A DNA stretch of 64,000 bases, taken from JAJPKK01 sp963824905. Its GTDB lineage: Bacteria; Pseudomonadota; Alphaproteobacteria; Rhizobiales; Xanthobacteraceae. Below the pieces are notes generated by a model. That model did not search any database and had not been told where the DNA came from. It worked only from the letters and a program-made list of their open reading frames with translations. The stretch spans positions 1-64,000 of the forward strand of contig CAWGRH010000028.1 in NCBI GenBank assembly GCA_963824905.1, in the 5' to 3' direction. Shown here piece by piece: positions 1-8,130 of this stretch; the stretch's first letter is position 1, and each line of letters begins with the position of its first letter. The translations under genes were made by a program, and so were the position numbers.

Positions 1-499
1 ACGTTGCCGCCCGCGCGCTGGAGCTGATCATCTTGACCGCTACGAGGCTCGGCGAGACGGCCGGCGCGCAGTGGAGCGAGATCGACCTGGAATCGAACGT
101 GTGGACGATCCCTGCCTCGCGGATCAAGGCAGGCGTTGAACACCGGATTCCATTGAGCCCGCAAGCGAGGAAGATCTTCATGAGCCTGCCGCGCGCGTCC
201 GGCAGCGTCTTCCCTGCCGACGCCTCCTGGCGCGTTCGGAACCTGTGCAACAAGCTCGCCGACGGGGCGACCGTGCACGGCCATTCAGATCGTCGTTTCG
301 AGATTGGTGCAGCGAGCAGACGAATTTCCCGAGGGAAATCTGCGAGCAGGCCCTGGCTCACAAGGTGGGCTCATCCGTAGAGCTCGCCTATCGCCGCAGC
401 GACCTGCTGGAAAAGCGCAGGCAGTTGATGGATGCGTGGGCGACTTTCTGCGAGCGGCCCGCCGTCGAAGGACGAATCCTTCCGATGCGCCGGGGATAG
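1..499 (+). pseudogene. Tyrosine recombinase (phage/ICE integrase), 3' part, frameshifted
   Basis: C-terminal catalytic domain of a tyrosine site-specific recombinase, which would integrate and excise the surrounding element. The gene is already open at the left edge (frame from base 3). It shows the first catalytic Arg in TATRLGE, the beta-hairpin Lys in ASRIKAG, the H-x-x-R motif in HGFRSSFRDW, the second His region ALAHKVGSS, and the Tyr nucleophile in ELAYRRSD. The first half is read in one frame and the part from about base 286 (FRSSFRDWC) in another, so about two extra bases (or one lost) sit near 281-286. As read, the enzyme would end before its last catalytic residues. Either the gene is dead or the base calls are wrong. 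Recognition as an integrase is secure. Confidence 0.88.
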
Positions 500-602
500 A
501 ACGAAGCGCACGCCCGGATCATCCCCGGACGTGCGCTTGAGGGGTGACGTGGCTTGCACGCCGCGTACCATCCACCAGCAGGCCGTTGGAGGGCCTACGA
601 GG

Positions 603-1142
603 ATGAAAGTAGATAACACATCCGGTCGACGCAACCCGGGCAGATACATCGTGTCGATCGGCGCCAACGGCGAGCGGGCGTGGCAGCCGGTCAGGGACCG
701 TGGGCGCCCCCGGAAAGAAGGTAGAACTGAGGCCCCGATCCAGCCTCGATCGAGGGCTTCCAAGGACGTAGACTGGTGGGACGAGGAGACAGTTGAATTC
801 CTGCGGCGGACGGAGCCTGGCCGATATGAGGTGACCGTCGCCGCCGACGGCCACGAGACTTGGGAAAGCCCTCTAGCCCACGGTCGACCAGAGGGGGGCG
901 ACTACGACGAGTATGTTCTCGCCGAAGTTCAGTACCTGATAGATCGAGTAAATGCGAAGAAGCGAGGGGCCGGCTCAAAGAGTCTAAGTGAGAGACAGGC
1001 TGTCGCGTGGTTGATCAAGAACAGGAGGATTCCTGGAGGGGGCGAACGTCGATACTTTATGTCGCCGACTTCGCGACAGGCGGGCGCAATTGGAGAGCGG
1101 GGCCCGCCTGTTGGAGGTCAGCCACGAGAAGTCGCTATTTGA
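603..1142 (+). CDS. Hypothetical protein with two GRY..W..GRP repeats
   Basis: 179-residue soluble protein of unknown function. I start it at ATG 603 because GGAGGG lies 10 bases upstream; the frame stays open further 5'. The protein carries an internal duplication: residues near 12-35 and 79-102 share the pattern G-R-Y-x-V, then A-x-G, W and G-R-P. Each half could be one small beta-rich unit. It lies between the integrase and the excisionase-like gene, the usual place for accessory or regulatory genes of an integrated element. The last 25 or so residues look unlike protein, whereas another frame gives a convincing helical tail ending at 1191, so the 3' end may be frameshifted near 1070. I do not recognise a family. 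Confidence 0.55.
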   Translation: MKVDNTSGRRNPGRYIVSIGANGERAWQPVRDRGRPRKEGRTEAPIQPRSRASKDVDWWDEETVEFLRRTEPGRYEVTVAADGHETWESPLAHGRPEGGDYDEYVLAEVQYLIDRVNAKKRGAGSKSLSERQAVAWLIKNRRIPGGGERRYFMSPTSRQAGAIGERGPPVGGQPREVAI

Positions 1143-1208
1143 TGATAAGACGCTGCGTTGGGAACGGATCAGTATGAGGCGCAAGAATTAGCCGCGCAAT
1201 AAATTCAC

Positions 1209-1234
1209 CCATTTTCCGCCGCGGCAAATAATGG
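1209..1234. promoter_or_regulatory. Interrupted palindrome in AT-rich leader before the HTH gene
   Basis: The 168-base gap between 1192 and 1359 is clearly AT-richer than its surroundings. It contains an imperfect inverted repeat whose outer arms are CCATT and AATGG and whose centre is the perfect palindrome GCCGCGGC. Position and composition fit an operator/promoter region for the following HTH gene. This is an inference from symmetry only. Confidence 0.3.
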
Positions 1235-1359
1235 CTTATTTATTTTAACCATTTCAATCTCCCCCGACAGCTGGCACCTTCGTGTTGTCACGCAGCGCCA
1301 AGCAGCTCCCTGAAGCCAAGTCTGGCCCTGCACCACAACGAACGTGAGGAGCACGGGCC

Positions 1360-1557
1360 GTGCGCACTACCAACAAGATCAAGGTCGAGCCGAAGCCCGA
1401 GTGGCTCTCCGTGCAGGGGGCGCGGGCAAGGTATGGGCTGTCCGCCAACACGGTCTACCGACTGATCCAGGAAGGCAAGATCAAGTCAACTCTGGTCCGC
1501 GGCCGCCGCCTCCTCAATGTAGGCTCTCTCGACGAGCTCATGGCGGACGGCGAGTAA
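1360..1557 (+). CDS. Excisionase-like helix-turn-helix protein
   Basis: 65-residue DNA-binding protein of the excisionase/MerR-type 'helix_turn_helix' family. The core runs from WLSVQGARARYGLS through NTVYRLIQEGKIKS to a short wing VRGRRLLNVGSLDELM, which is the typical winged-helix layout. It begins at GTG 1360, with GAGGAG about 10 bases upstream. Close to the integrase, such a protein normally acts as recombination directionality factor or as a small regulator. Which of the two it is cannot be read from the sequence. Confidence 0.8.
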   Translation: MRTTNKIKVEPKPEWLSVQGARARYGLSANTVYRLIQEGKIKSTLVRGRRLLNVGSLDELMADGE

Positions 1558-1632
1558 CTGCGAAGCCTAACAACTAACCCTTCCCACAATTTGAGCCTGA
1601 CAGCGCGGACACAATTCCGCGAAGGGATAGCC

Positions 1633-1899
1633 ATGCCCAGCAAAACTACATCGCACGCGTCTCCCGAAATTCTCACGCCTAAAAGCTCGGACTGGAACAA
1701 ATTCACAAACGCCCTCGACGCCGCTCTGCACAAATACGGGTGCGACGGGAAAACGCTGCGGCTCGCTAGGGTCATAATGACCATGATGCCGGGCATCGAT
1801 GTCGATGGAAGCGTGGCCTTTTTTGAAGAACACGGCGGGTTTTGCGACTGCGAAATCTTCCTCAACGTCGATCCGAATTTGTTTGGTGGCAGCGAGTGA
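1633..1899 (+). CDS. DUF2695-like protein
   Basis: 88-residue protein starting at ATG 1633, with GAAGGG about six bases upstream; an earlier in-frame start at 1591 lacks a ribosome site. The C-terminal half contains FFEEHGGFCDCEIFLNVD, the C-x-C-E signature of the DUF2695 family, whose function is not known. The N-terminal part (WNKFTNALDAALHKYGCDGKTLRLAR) is predicted helical. It lies eight bases before the next gene in a same-strand phage early cluster. Confidence 0.65.
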   Translation: MPSKTTSHASPEILTPKSSDWNKFTNALDAALHKYGCDGKTLRLARVIMTMMPGIDVDGSVAFFEEHGGFCDCEIFLNVDPNLFGGSE

Positions 1900-1906
1900 G
1901 ACAGCC

Positions 1907-2356
1907 ATGCGCGCAATGTTAATCGACCCAGAACTCAGAACTCTGACCGAGGTTCAGTACGACGGAAAGAATGGCGAGGTTTATCGTCTTCTCGACTGCA
2001 ACTCGATCGGTATCGCCGCGTACTTAAACGGCTCCATCGATAAGGGGTTCGATTGCGTCTTCGCTAGTGACGACCTCATCGAGGACCGTGGCGACTCCCG
2101 GCACTGGTTTCAAATTGATGCTGAGCGCGACCCGCCGACCTCGTACCCCGTCGCCGGGCCTGGCCTCGCAGTCGGCACCGACGATCAGGGCGAGAATGCC
2201 GACCTGAAAATCAGCCTCGCTGAGCTGCAGTCGAGGGTCACGTTCACCAGGCGCAAGTTCCGCGGGTTCCGCACGCTGTCCGACGACGAGGCACGCGCTG
2301 CGGGCGCAGACATCGCGCTCGAGGTCGTGGCGCCCATCGTCGACGAGGGGAAGTGA
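1907..2356 (+). CDS. DUF3846-like phage protein
   Basis: 149-residue protein. The opening MRAMLIDPELRTLTEVQYDG, the central DCVFASDDLIED, and AGPGLAVGTDDQGENAD resemble phage and plasmid proteins of the DUF3846 type, in which an opening beta strand and a late G-x-x-G-T-D loop are conserved. I start it at ATG 1907, eight bases after the previous stop. Function is unknown; proteins of this type occur in early phage gene clusters next to recombination functions, as here. The family assignment is by pattern and is not certain. Confidence 0.55.
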   Translation: MRAMLIDPELRTLTEVQYDGKNGEVYRLLDCNSIGIAAYLNGSIDKGFDCVFASDDLIEDRGDSRHWFQIDAERDPPTSYPVAGPGLAVGTDDQGENADLKISLAELQSRVTFTRRKFRGFRTLSDDEARAAGADIALEVVAPIVDEGK

Positions 2357-2357
2357 C

Positions 2358-3131
2358 ATGGAAATCGTTACCGCCGAGGCGAATGTGATGCCGATGCTTT
2401 GCCTGTACGGGCCACCAGGCATCGGGAAGACGACACTGTCCGCGCAGTTTCCGAACAGCCTCCACCTCTTGTTCGAGGACGGTCTACCAGCCGGGCTGCA
2501 GGTGCAGGCGATCCGCAACCTCAGCACCGTCGACCAGCTCCTCGACGCTTTGCGCTGGCTGTTTGTGAATGACCACGGCTTCTCGACGCTGGCAATCGAT
2601 ACCGTAGACGCGCTGGAAGCCATCGTTCTCGAAAGCGTCTGTCGCGAGAATGGCTGGCCCAACATCAAGTCTGCGGGTTACGGCAAGGGGTACGTTGTCG
2701 CCGACTCCGCATGGAGAAGGATACTGGCGGCGCTCGACCATCTGCGCCGACGCAAGGGCATTACGATCGTCCTTCTTGGGCACTCCGTCGTCGAGAAGGT
2801 CGAAGATCCCCGCGTCCCCGTCTATGGCGCCTTCGCGCTTCGCCTGCATCGCCGGGCGCGTGCACTGGTCACGGACGCTTGCGACCTCGTCGGATTCGTC
2901 AACACCGACATCAGGGCAATCACCGAGGATAAGGGCTTCGGCCAGGAGCGCATCCGCGCCGAGGCGGGCGGCATGCGTTGGCTGTTCCTCGAAGGGCGCC
3001 CCGCCTTCATGGCGAAAAACAGATACGGAATGCCGCCAAAGATTGCGGTTGGCCCCGACTTCAAGATCGAAACCCTGCTGCAGTATTTTCCCAAACCCCA
3101 CCGGGCTGAAGCTCAAACCGAGGAGAAATAG
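2358..3131 (+). CDS. Sak4-type phage recombination ATPase (AAA_24)
   Basis: 257-residue RecA-fold nucleotide-binding protein of the phage Sak4/AAA_24 type. These proteins bind single-stranded DNA and support annealing or strand exchange during phage recombination and replication. Walker A is LYGPPGIGKTT (about residues 16-26), Walker B is FSTLAIDTVDAL (about residue 80), and TIVLLGHSVVEKV (about 136) fits the sensor strand. It starts at ATG 2358, one base after the preceding stop, and is followed two bases later by a DUF669 gene. That pairing is typical: DUF669 proteins act as the ssDNA-binding partner. The reading frame is intact. Confidence 0.85.
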   Translation: MEIVTAEANVMPMLCLYGPPGIGKTTLSAQFPNSLHLLFEDGLPAGLQVQAIRNLSTVDQLLDALRWLFVNDHGFSTLAIDTVDALEAIVLESVCRENGWPNIKSAGYGKGYVVADSAWRRILAALDHLRRRKGITIVLLGHSVVEKVEDPRVPVYGAFALRLHRRARALVTDACDLVGFVNTDIRAITEDKGFGQERIRAEAGGMRWLFLEGRPAFMAKNRYGMPPKIAVGPDFKIETLLQYFPKPHRAEAQTEEK

Positions 3132-3133
3132 GT

Positions 3134-3676
3134 ATGTCGGAGTTTTCATTTGATCCGTCAACGGAAGAAGGTTCGGCGCTGATTCCAAATGGTGTGTATC
3201 TCGCCGAGATTACCAGCGCGACGACTGCGGAAACCAAAAACGGGACTGGCCATATGTTGCACCTGACATGGCGTATCATCGAGGGCGAACATGAAAACCG
3301 CTATGTGTGGCAATCCCTGATATACGCCCACACCGAGAGCGAGATGGCCGTGAAGATCGGGCGGGCGAGCATCAAGGACATTTGTGTCGCGACGGGCATC
3401 GCCGAGGCGGTCACCGATCATCAGGTGTTCGTCGACAAGATCGCGAACATCCGCATCGCGACCCAGGAAGACAAGCGTGGAGATTTTCCCGACCGCAACG
3501 TGGTGAAACGCGTGAGCAAGCCGGGCGCGCCGAAGCCCATACAGCGGCCCGGCGCGACACCCGTGAACGCGACGCAGAAGATTTACGAGCCGCTCAAGCC
3601 GGTGCCCGGCGGCAAGCCCGCGCAGGGTAAGGGCGAGTTCAGCGACGAGATTCCCTTCAGCCCGGAGTGGCGGTGA
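3134..3676 (+). CDS. DUF669 family ssDNA-binding-like protein
   Basis: 180-residue phage protein of the DUF669 family. The N-terminal two thirds (SALIPNGVYLAEITSA, then the strand LHLTWRIIEGEHENR) fit an OB-like fold. A Pro/Lys-rich linker follows, and the C-terminus reads FSDEIPFSPEWR. An acidic DEIPF tip is the hallmark by which SSB proteins recruit partners. It lies directly downstream of the Sak4-type gene (2-base gap), so the two probably work together on single-stranded DNA. ATG 3134 follows AGGAG. Confidence 0.8.
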   Translation: MSEFSFDPSTEEGSALIPNGVYLAEITSATTAETKNGTGHMLHLTWRIIEGEHENRYVWQSLIYAHTESEMAVKIGRASIKDICVATGIAEAVTDHQVFVDKIANIRIATQEDKRGDFPDRNVVKRVSKPGAPKPIQRPGATPVNATQKIYEPLKPVPGGKPAQGKGEFSDEIPFSPEWR

Positions 3677-3687
3677 GGCGGTGATGC

Positions 3688-4041
3688 ATGTCGCGAGAGC
3701 TGCTCGACCGTATGCTGAAGGTGATTGGCCTGCTGTCGAGCAGCAACTCGAACGAAGCCGGTGTTGCCGCGGGCATGTTGATGCAAATTCTGAAGCAGGG
3801 CGGCCTCGACGTCCATGATTTCATGAACGTCGTCGCAATAGGGTTCAGCGAATACAAACGAGAGCGACGCAGTGACAACGACTGGCGAAACCTGCTCGTC
3901 GAGTGTCTCAAGCATGCGTTGAAGTTGAGCGTACGCGAGCAGGAGTTTCTCGGCAGTTTGTCGGTATGGCGAGGAACACCAACCAATAAACAGTTGATCT
4001 GGCTATCTGACATCCACGATAAAGTCCGGAGGTTTCAGTGA
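3688..4041 (+). CDS. Hypothetical phage protein, DUF2786-like
   Basis: 117-residue helical protein. The N-terminus (LLDRMLKVIGLLSSSNSNEAGVAAGML, then LKQGGLD) resembles the DUF2786-type helical repeat, and the C-terminal VREQEFLGSLSVWRGTPTNK followed by QLIWLSDIHDKV is a pattern I associate with phage replication-region proteins. Function is unknown. ATG 3688 follows the DUF669 stop by 11 bases, and the 3' end overlaps the next gene by four bases, which implies translational coupling. Confidence 0.55.
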   Translation: MSRELLDRMLKVIGLLSSSNSNEAGVAAGMLMQILKQGGLDVHDFMNVVAIGFSEYKRERRSDNDWRNLLVECLKHALKLSVREQEFLGSLSVWRGTPTNKQLIWLSDIHDKVRRFQ

Positions 4042-4259
4042 TTCCCATCGAAAAGGGTATCCCCAGGCCGCCGTCGCCTCAACGGGGTGGCCAGCAGATT
4101 TATCCATGGCGCGACATGGAGATCGGCGACAGCTTCTTCAGCAACCGTGTCCCGTTCAAGAACATCCAGACCGCGTGCTCGCGGATGGGGAAAGTGCTTG
4201 GGTGGAAGTTCCAGGCACGTCGCGAGAGCGACGGACACCGGGTGTGGAGGATCGCATAA
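4038..4259 (+). CDS. Small hypothetical phage protein
   Basis: 73-residue basic protein starting at GTG 4038 inside a GTGA overlap with the previous gene. It opens MIPIEKGIPRPPSPQRGG, then has YPWRDMEIGDSFF and a C-terminal FQARRESDGHRVWRIA. The aromatic/Gly pattern looks like a small beta barrel. Its stop is immediately followed by the GTG of the prim-pol gene, so it is part of the replication operon. I do not recognise a characterised family. Confidence 0.55.
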   Translation: MIPIEKGIPRPPSPQRGGQQIYPWRDMEIGDSFFSNRVPFKNIQTACSRMGKVLGWKFQARRESDGHRVWRIA

Positions 4260-6494
4260 GTGTATCTGACCCACGCGCCGCCACTGATCGATGCCGGTTA
4301 TTCTCCGGTGGCGCTGATCCCGCGGTCGAAGATTCCGGGCATCTGCCGTCGGGGTGTCTGGGGTCCTCGTGACGACTGGACCACCGCGGACGTCATTGAC
4401 GCCCGCAATGGCGATGAGGCGCGCGAAAGCGTCCGTAACGCGAACATCGGATTGATCTTGGGGCCGCGCTCCAAGGACGTCATTCGGGTCGACATCGACG
4501 CTGCGACGAAGGACGAGCAGGTGGCATTGCTGGTGGCGTTGCCGCCGACCGAAATTCGTAATCGGGGCAGCCGCGGAGAAGGCTTGTTCTATGTGTGTCC
4601 GGGCGCGGCGACGATTCAGTTCAAATCGACGGACGCCTGGTGGTCGAAGTGCTGGGAGCGGGTAGGCAAACGGTCTTGCCGCCCAGTGTGCACCCCGACA
4701 CCGGCCGATCCTATGTCTGGACCGGGACGAAGACACTCCTCGACGAGGCGCCGCCGGCCGTTGGGTATTCTGAGCTTGTCGCCATCATCGAGCAGGCGCT
4801 GGCGCCATTCGGGTACCAACGAGAAGGCACGCCTCGCCGGGGCGATACGGAGGCCGCTGGCGCGTCGAATATCGATGGCCTGGCCTGCGGCCGCGACGAG
4901 GCCGACAGCCCGTGGCGAGCGCTCAACGATGCGGCGCTGGGTCGCCTGGATGCGTGGGTCGACGCCATGAAGCTCTACAACTGCATCCGGAAGCATGATG
5001 GCAGTTACGCCGCGGTCGCTACATGGCGGCCCAGTAGCGGAGGGCGGCCAACGGAGCAGCGCAAGCGGAACCTCGGCATCAACCCGAAGGGCATCAAGGA
5101 TTTCGGTACCGGTCAGTCCTATTCGCCGATCGATCTGGTTATGGCGGCGCTGAGTCTCGACTTCGCCGGGGCGACCGACTGGCTTGATGAGCGGCTCGGG
5201 TGGTCCGGCGGTGGCCCGGAGATCAGGCTCGGCGAGGCGCTGGGCGCTGGCGATCGCACTGGGACCAATGAGAGCGGGGACTCTGAGGGCGCCCAGACCG
5301 ACAATGCTGGGGGCGGCGATGGCGCCGCCGCGGCTCCTCCAACTCCGCCCAAGATGATGCGCGGATGCTGGATGGATGGTGATGCCCCACCACCGATGCC
5401 TGAGTGGGGTATCAAGAAGCTGGTGCCGCTCAGCAGTCTGGGGCTTCTGGCCGGGCAGACGGGGAAGTACAAGACCTTCCTCGCCATCGACAAGGCCCTG
5501 TGCGTGATGACGGGCCGCCCGTTCGCCGGGCGCAAGATCGTGGCGACCGGCGGTGTGCTCTTCATCGCGCTGGAAGATTCGGACATGTTGCCGGCCAAGC
5601 TGCTCGGGGCGAAGAATTCACGCTGGGCTCGATCGCGAGCTGCGGCTGCCATTCATTCTGACGGACCAGTGCCCAAAGCTTCTGGGCGCCAACAAACGGG
5701 CGGACCCGAAGGCGCTGAAAGAGCTCGCGGAGTCGATCCAATACGCCGACGCCGTGTTGCGTGCGCGGTACGGGGAGCCTCTTCGCCTCGTCATCATCGA
5801 CAACCTGATGCGCGCAGCCGGGTTCTACGATGAGAACGCCTCCGCGGAGGGGCAGCAGGTTATCGACACCCTGTCCGCGGCCTTCAAGGCTGCCGGGATC
5901 ATGCTCAGCGTGGTTGATCACCACGGCAAGGACCCGAGCGCCGGACCGCGGGGTACTTCCGTAAAGCGGGACGGAGTCGACTACCTGATCGTTGTCACGG
6001 GAACGCCGGACGATACTCCGCGTGAGGGACAGGTGAAGTTCGAGAAGGTGCGCGGCGCGGAGCGCGGCGAAGTCGTCAAGTTCTACATGGATACGGTCGA
6101 GCTCGGCATCGACGCCGACGGCGACAAGATCGACATCCTTGCCGTGCGATGGGGCGAGCCTGTGATCGACGAGCGGCCTGCAGCCAAAGGGGCGAAAGAG
6201 CGCCCGCAGGCCCATACGGATTTTCTGGGCGCCTTAAACGAAGCTCTCAGGGGCGCCTTGGCGGTGAAGTTGCCGAACGGCCTCATGGGAGTGCCCATGG
6301 GGGCCGTGCGGTGGGGATTCCGTCGGCGGTACATCCCGGACGACGACGCTAAGGACCCGGCGCAGGCGCGTCAAAAGGCGTTCTCGCGAGCGAGAGATGC
6401 CCTGCGGAAGAGCGGGGAGATTGCGGTCACGGTCTCCGACGACGACCAGGCGCCCGCCGACGAGAGCACCCTAATCTATTACCCGATTGGTTGA
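4260..6494 (+). pseudogene. Prim-pol/RepA-type replication protein, two frameshifts
   Basis: Large phage replication protein, about 745 residues if the frame is repaired. The N-terminus is a bifunctional primase/polymerase (prim-pol) domain: NIGLILG, the acidic pair in VIRVDIDAA, and later VLPPSVHPDTGRSYVW. A middle segment (YNCIRKHDG to LDERLGW) is of a type seen in phage primases. The C-terminus is a RepA/AAA_25 hexameric helicase-like ATPase with Walker A GLLAGQTGKYKT, VLFIALEDSD, Walker B RLVIIDNLMRA and VVDHHGKD. Two frame breaks interrupt it: near 4620-4632, between IQFK and DGRLVVEVLG, and near 5610-5645, before LDRELRLPF. GTG 4260 abuts the previous stop. It would prime and unwind DNA if intact. 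Either the gene is decayed or base calls are wrong. Confidence 0.82.
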
Positions 6495-6532
6495 GGGCCC
6501 CTCGGAATCGGGGCGGAAAGGACAGTCACGTC

Positions 6533-6781
6533 ATGAGCGCGAGGGTCATTAAGAAGCGGCCTGTGGGGGCGAAGCTTTGGAAGGTCAGGGTTTGCTTCCC
6601 CGGAGCAATCATCCACCTGGCCAGCCACACGGAACCCGTGGTTCAGCTGCGCGACGGCCGTGTCGCCGGGGTGACCATGGCCCTCGCCACGGATGTCGAT
6701 TACGGCGATACTGTCGGCTTCATTGATTGGGCCGCGACACTCGCCGTCACGTGGCAACCCTACAACCCAGAGAGCTCATAA
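6533..6781 (+). CDS. Small hypothetical phage protein
   Basis: 82-residue protein with probable start ATG 6533 (GGAAAGGA lies upstream); the frame is open from 6491. The sequence is beta-rich (WKVRVCFPGAIIHLASHTEP, VVQLRDGRVAGVTMALATDV). No family recognised. It closes the replication cluster and precedes the palindrome-rich control region. Confidence 0.45.
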   Translation: MSARVIKKRPVGAKLWKVRVCFPGAIIHLASHTEPVVQLRDGRVAGVTMALATDVDYGDTVGFIDWAATLAVTWQPYNPESS

Positions 6782-6800
6782 AAGCCTCGCCCTGGCGGGA

Positions 6801-6973
6801 CCGTACACTACGCCACTCACAGAGTTCGTGGCTGCGTGTACGGCCCTCGCAACAGGGAATTTTGCCTGCAAAATCAAAGTTACAGGCCGTACACGAGGGC
6901 CGTACATCACAAGAGCCCAATGTACGGCCCAATGTACGGCCCCCAAGAACTATCAACGGTTGCATAATGCAAC
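6801..6973. promoter_or_regulatory. Iteron/operator-like control region
   Basis: The 212-base gap between 6782 and 6993 carries several symmetric motifs. The word TGTACGGCC or its complement GGCCGTACA appears at 6836-6846, 6885-6894, 6897-6907, 6920-6930 and 6932-6942, with a partial copy at 6801-6808. Copies at 6836-6849 and 6894-6906 form a 13-base inverted repeat, and 6897-6907 pairs with 6920-6930. Two further perfect palindromes occur: ATTTTGC/GCAAAAT at 6859-6874 and GTTGCAT-A-ATGCAAC at 6959-6973. The region follows the replication protein gene and ends 20 bases before the next start. It could be a replication origin with iterons or a cluster of repressor operators. Confidence 0.6.
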
Positions 6974-6993
6974 CTTATCTGAGGAGAGAACCC

Positions 6994-7446
6994 ATGGCAA
7001 AAGATGGCGTGGTGAAGCTGCGTCGCGGCGAGCGCGAGGTGTGGCGGGGCGCCTATTGGGTCCTGACCACCGAAGGCATCGAACGCTATAGGAATCCGCG
7101 CAAGTGGTTGCCGTTCGGCGTCGGCGGCGCCATGAAGGGATGGGGCGCCGATCCCCTGGTTCCCGACGCGGTGCTGATGTGCTGGTATGCCCGGCAGCCG
7201 GAGGCGGTGGCAGACATCAATGAGTGGATAGCGCTGTGGCGCGAGACCTGCCGGTTAAGGGGAGTATCCACGCAACACTTTGAGCGGCTTGAGGCCATCG
7301 CCCGCAAGAATTACGCCAACGGCGTCGAGCGGGATGTCGAGAGGAAGCGCCGTGAGAAGATGTTCATCGAGGCTGCAAGCACGCCGCAGCCGGCGTTCAT
7401 GGACGAGACGGGCAACCTCATTGAACACATGCTCGCTACGGCATAA
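6994..7446 (+). CDS. Hypothetical phage protein
   Basis: 150-residue protein starting at ATG 6994 after GAGGAGAG; the longer open frame upstream runs through the palindromes and is not credible. The N-terminus is basic (KLRRGEREVWRG), the middle WKxxPFGVGGAMKG and LVPDAVLMCWYARQ is conserved-looking, and the C-terminus is helical (NGVERDVERKRREKMFIEAA). Function is unknown. It is placed behind a probable operator, so it may be the first gene of a transcription unit. Confidence 0.5.
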   Translation: MAKDGVVKLRRGEREVWRGAYWVLTTEGIERYRNPRKWLPFGVGGAMKGWGADPLVPDAVLMCWYARQPEAVADINEWIALWRETCRLRGVSTQHFERLEAIARKNYANGVERDVERKRREKMFIEAASTPQPAFMDETGNLIEHMLATA

Positions 7447-8130
7447 GGGGGCCAGGCAGCTCCCAAGGCCGGCGCCATAATTCATAAATGCACTCAACGT
7501 AATCAGGCCCAAAAAATGGGCAGGTGAGCAAGTGCATTCAAAGTGAGCATGCTCGATCTATGGGCCGAGAGACGGGGCAAGCCTTACACAGCGCCGCCGT
7601 CCGATATGAGGTGTCCCGTGCTCGCCGTGGCCTCTCCAATAGTTTCATGTGCAACCATCTCTGCCGCCGAACGCCTGCGGGGCTGTCAATCCGCCAGCTC
7701 CCCCGGAGGGTCCGTCCGTGCGCAAGCCTGACGTTACCTTGATATCACACGTGAATTTGGCTCACGGTCCGTGACAAGCATGGTAATACACGGCTGAACC
7801 CACGTTTCCTGGGCATGAGACGGGCCACTAGGCGGCGCATCTGCATCGATGAGGCCGCCCCCTCGACCATCCTGGCGAGACCCCCGCCACCCCCGGGTGG
7901 GGGGAAGAAATGGGCGCCGATCAGGTCGCTGCTACCGCGCACTCGCGCTTGACCCCGCGAATATCCGGGCCTGTGGAAAATTTATACTCTGCCGAATTCC
8001 TGGAATGCCCCGTCCTGACCGTGCGGAGCCCGCCTATGCATCGGATTGGATTGGGGCTGGTTATGGACTGCCCAGGCCGGATCGCGTCAGGCAAGTTCCT
8101 GGCGATGCCGCCGGTACCCTTCGCGAACGT
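7447..8130. other. Gene-poor stretch
   Basis: 684 bases without a convincing gene. Open frames exist (a 62-codon frame from 7543 starting SMLDLWAERRG, a 46-codon frame 7815-7952, and an 84-codon frame from 7910), but none has a good ribosome site or a recognisable motif. In a complete prophage this is about where packaging and head genes would begin, so it may be a deletion scar. Confidence 0.4.

Noticed and set aside
7543..7731. 62-codon frame beginning SMLDLWAERRG
   Set aside because: No ribosome site, and the sequence becomes low-complexity; might be a gene remnant but cannot be supported.
7815..7952. 46-codon frame MRRATRRRICIDEA...
   Set aside because: Contains a run of prolines from a C-rich tract and lacks a ribosome site and any recognisable motif.
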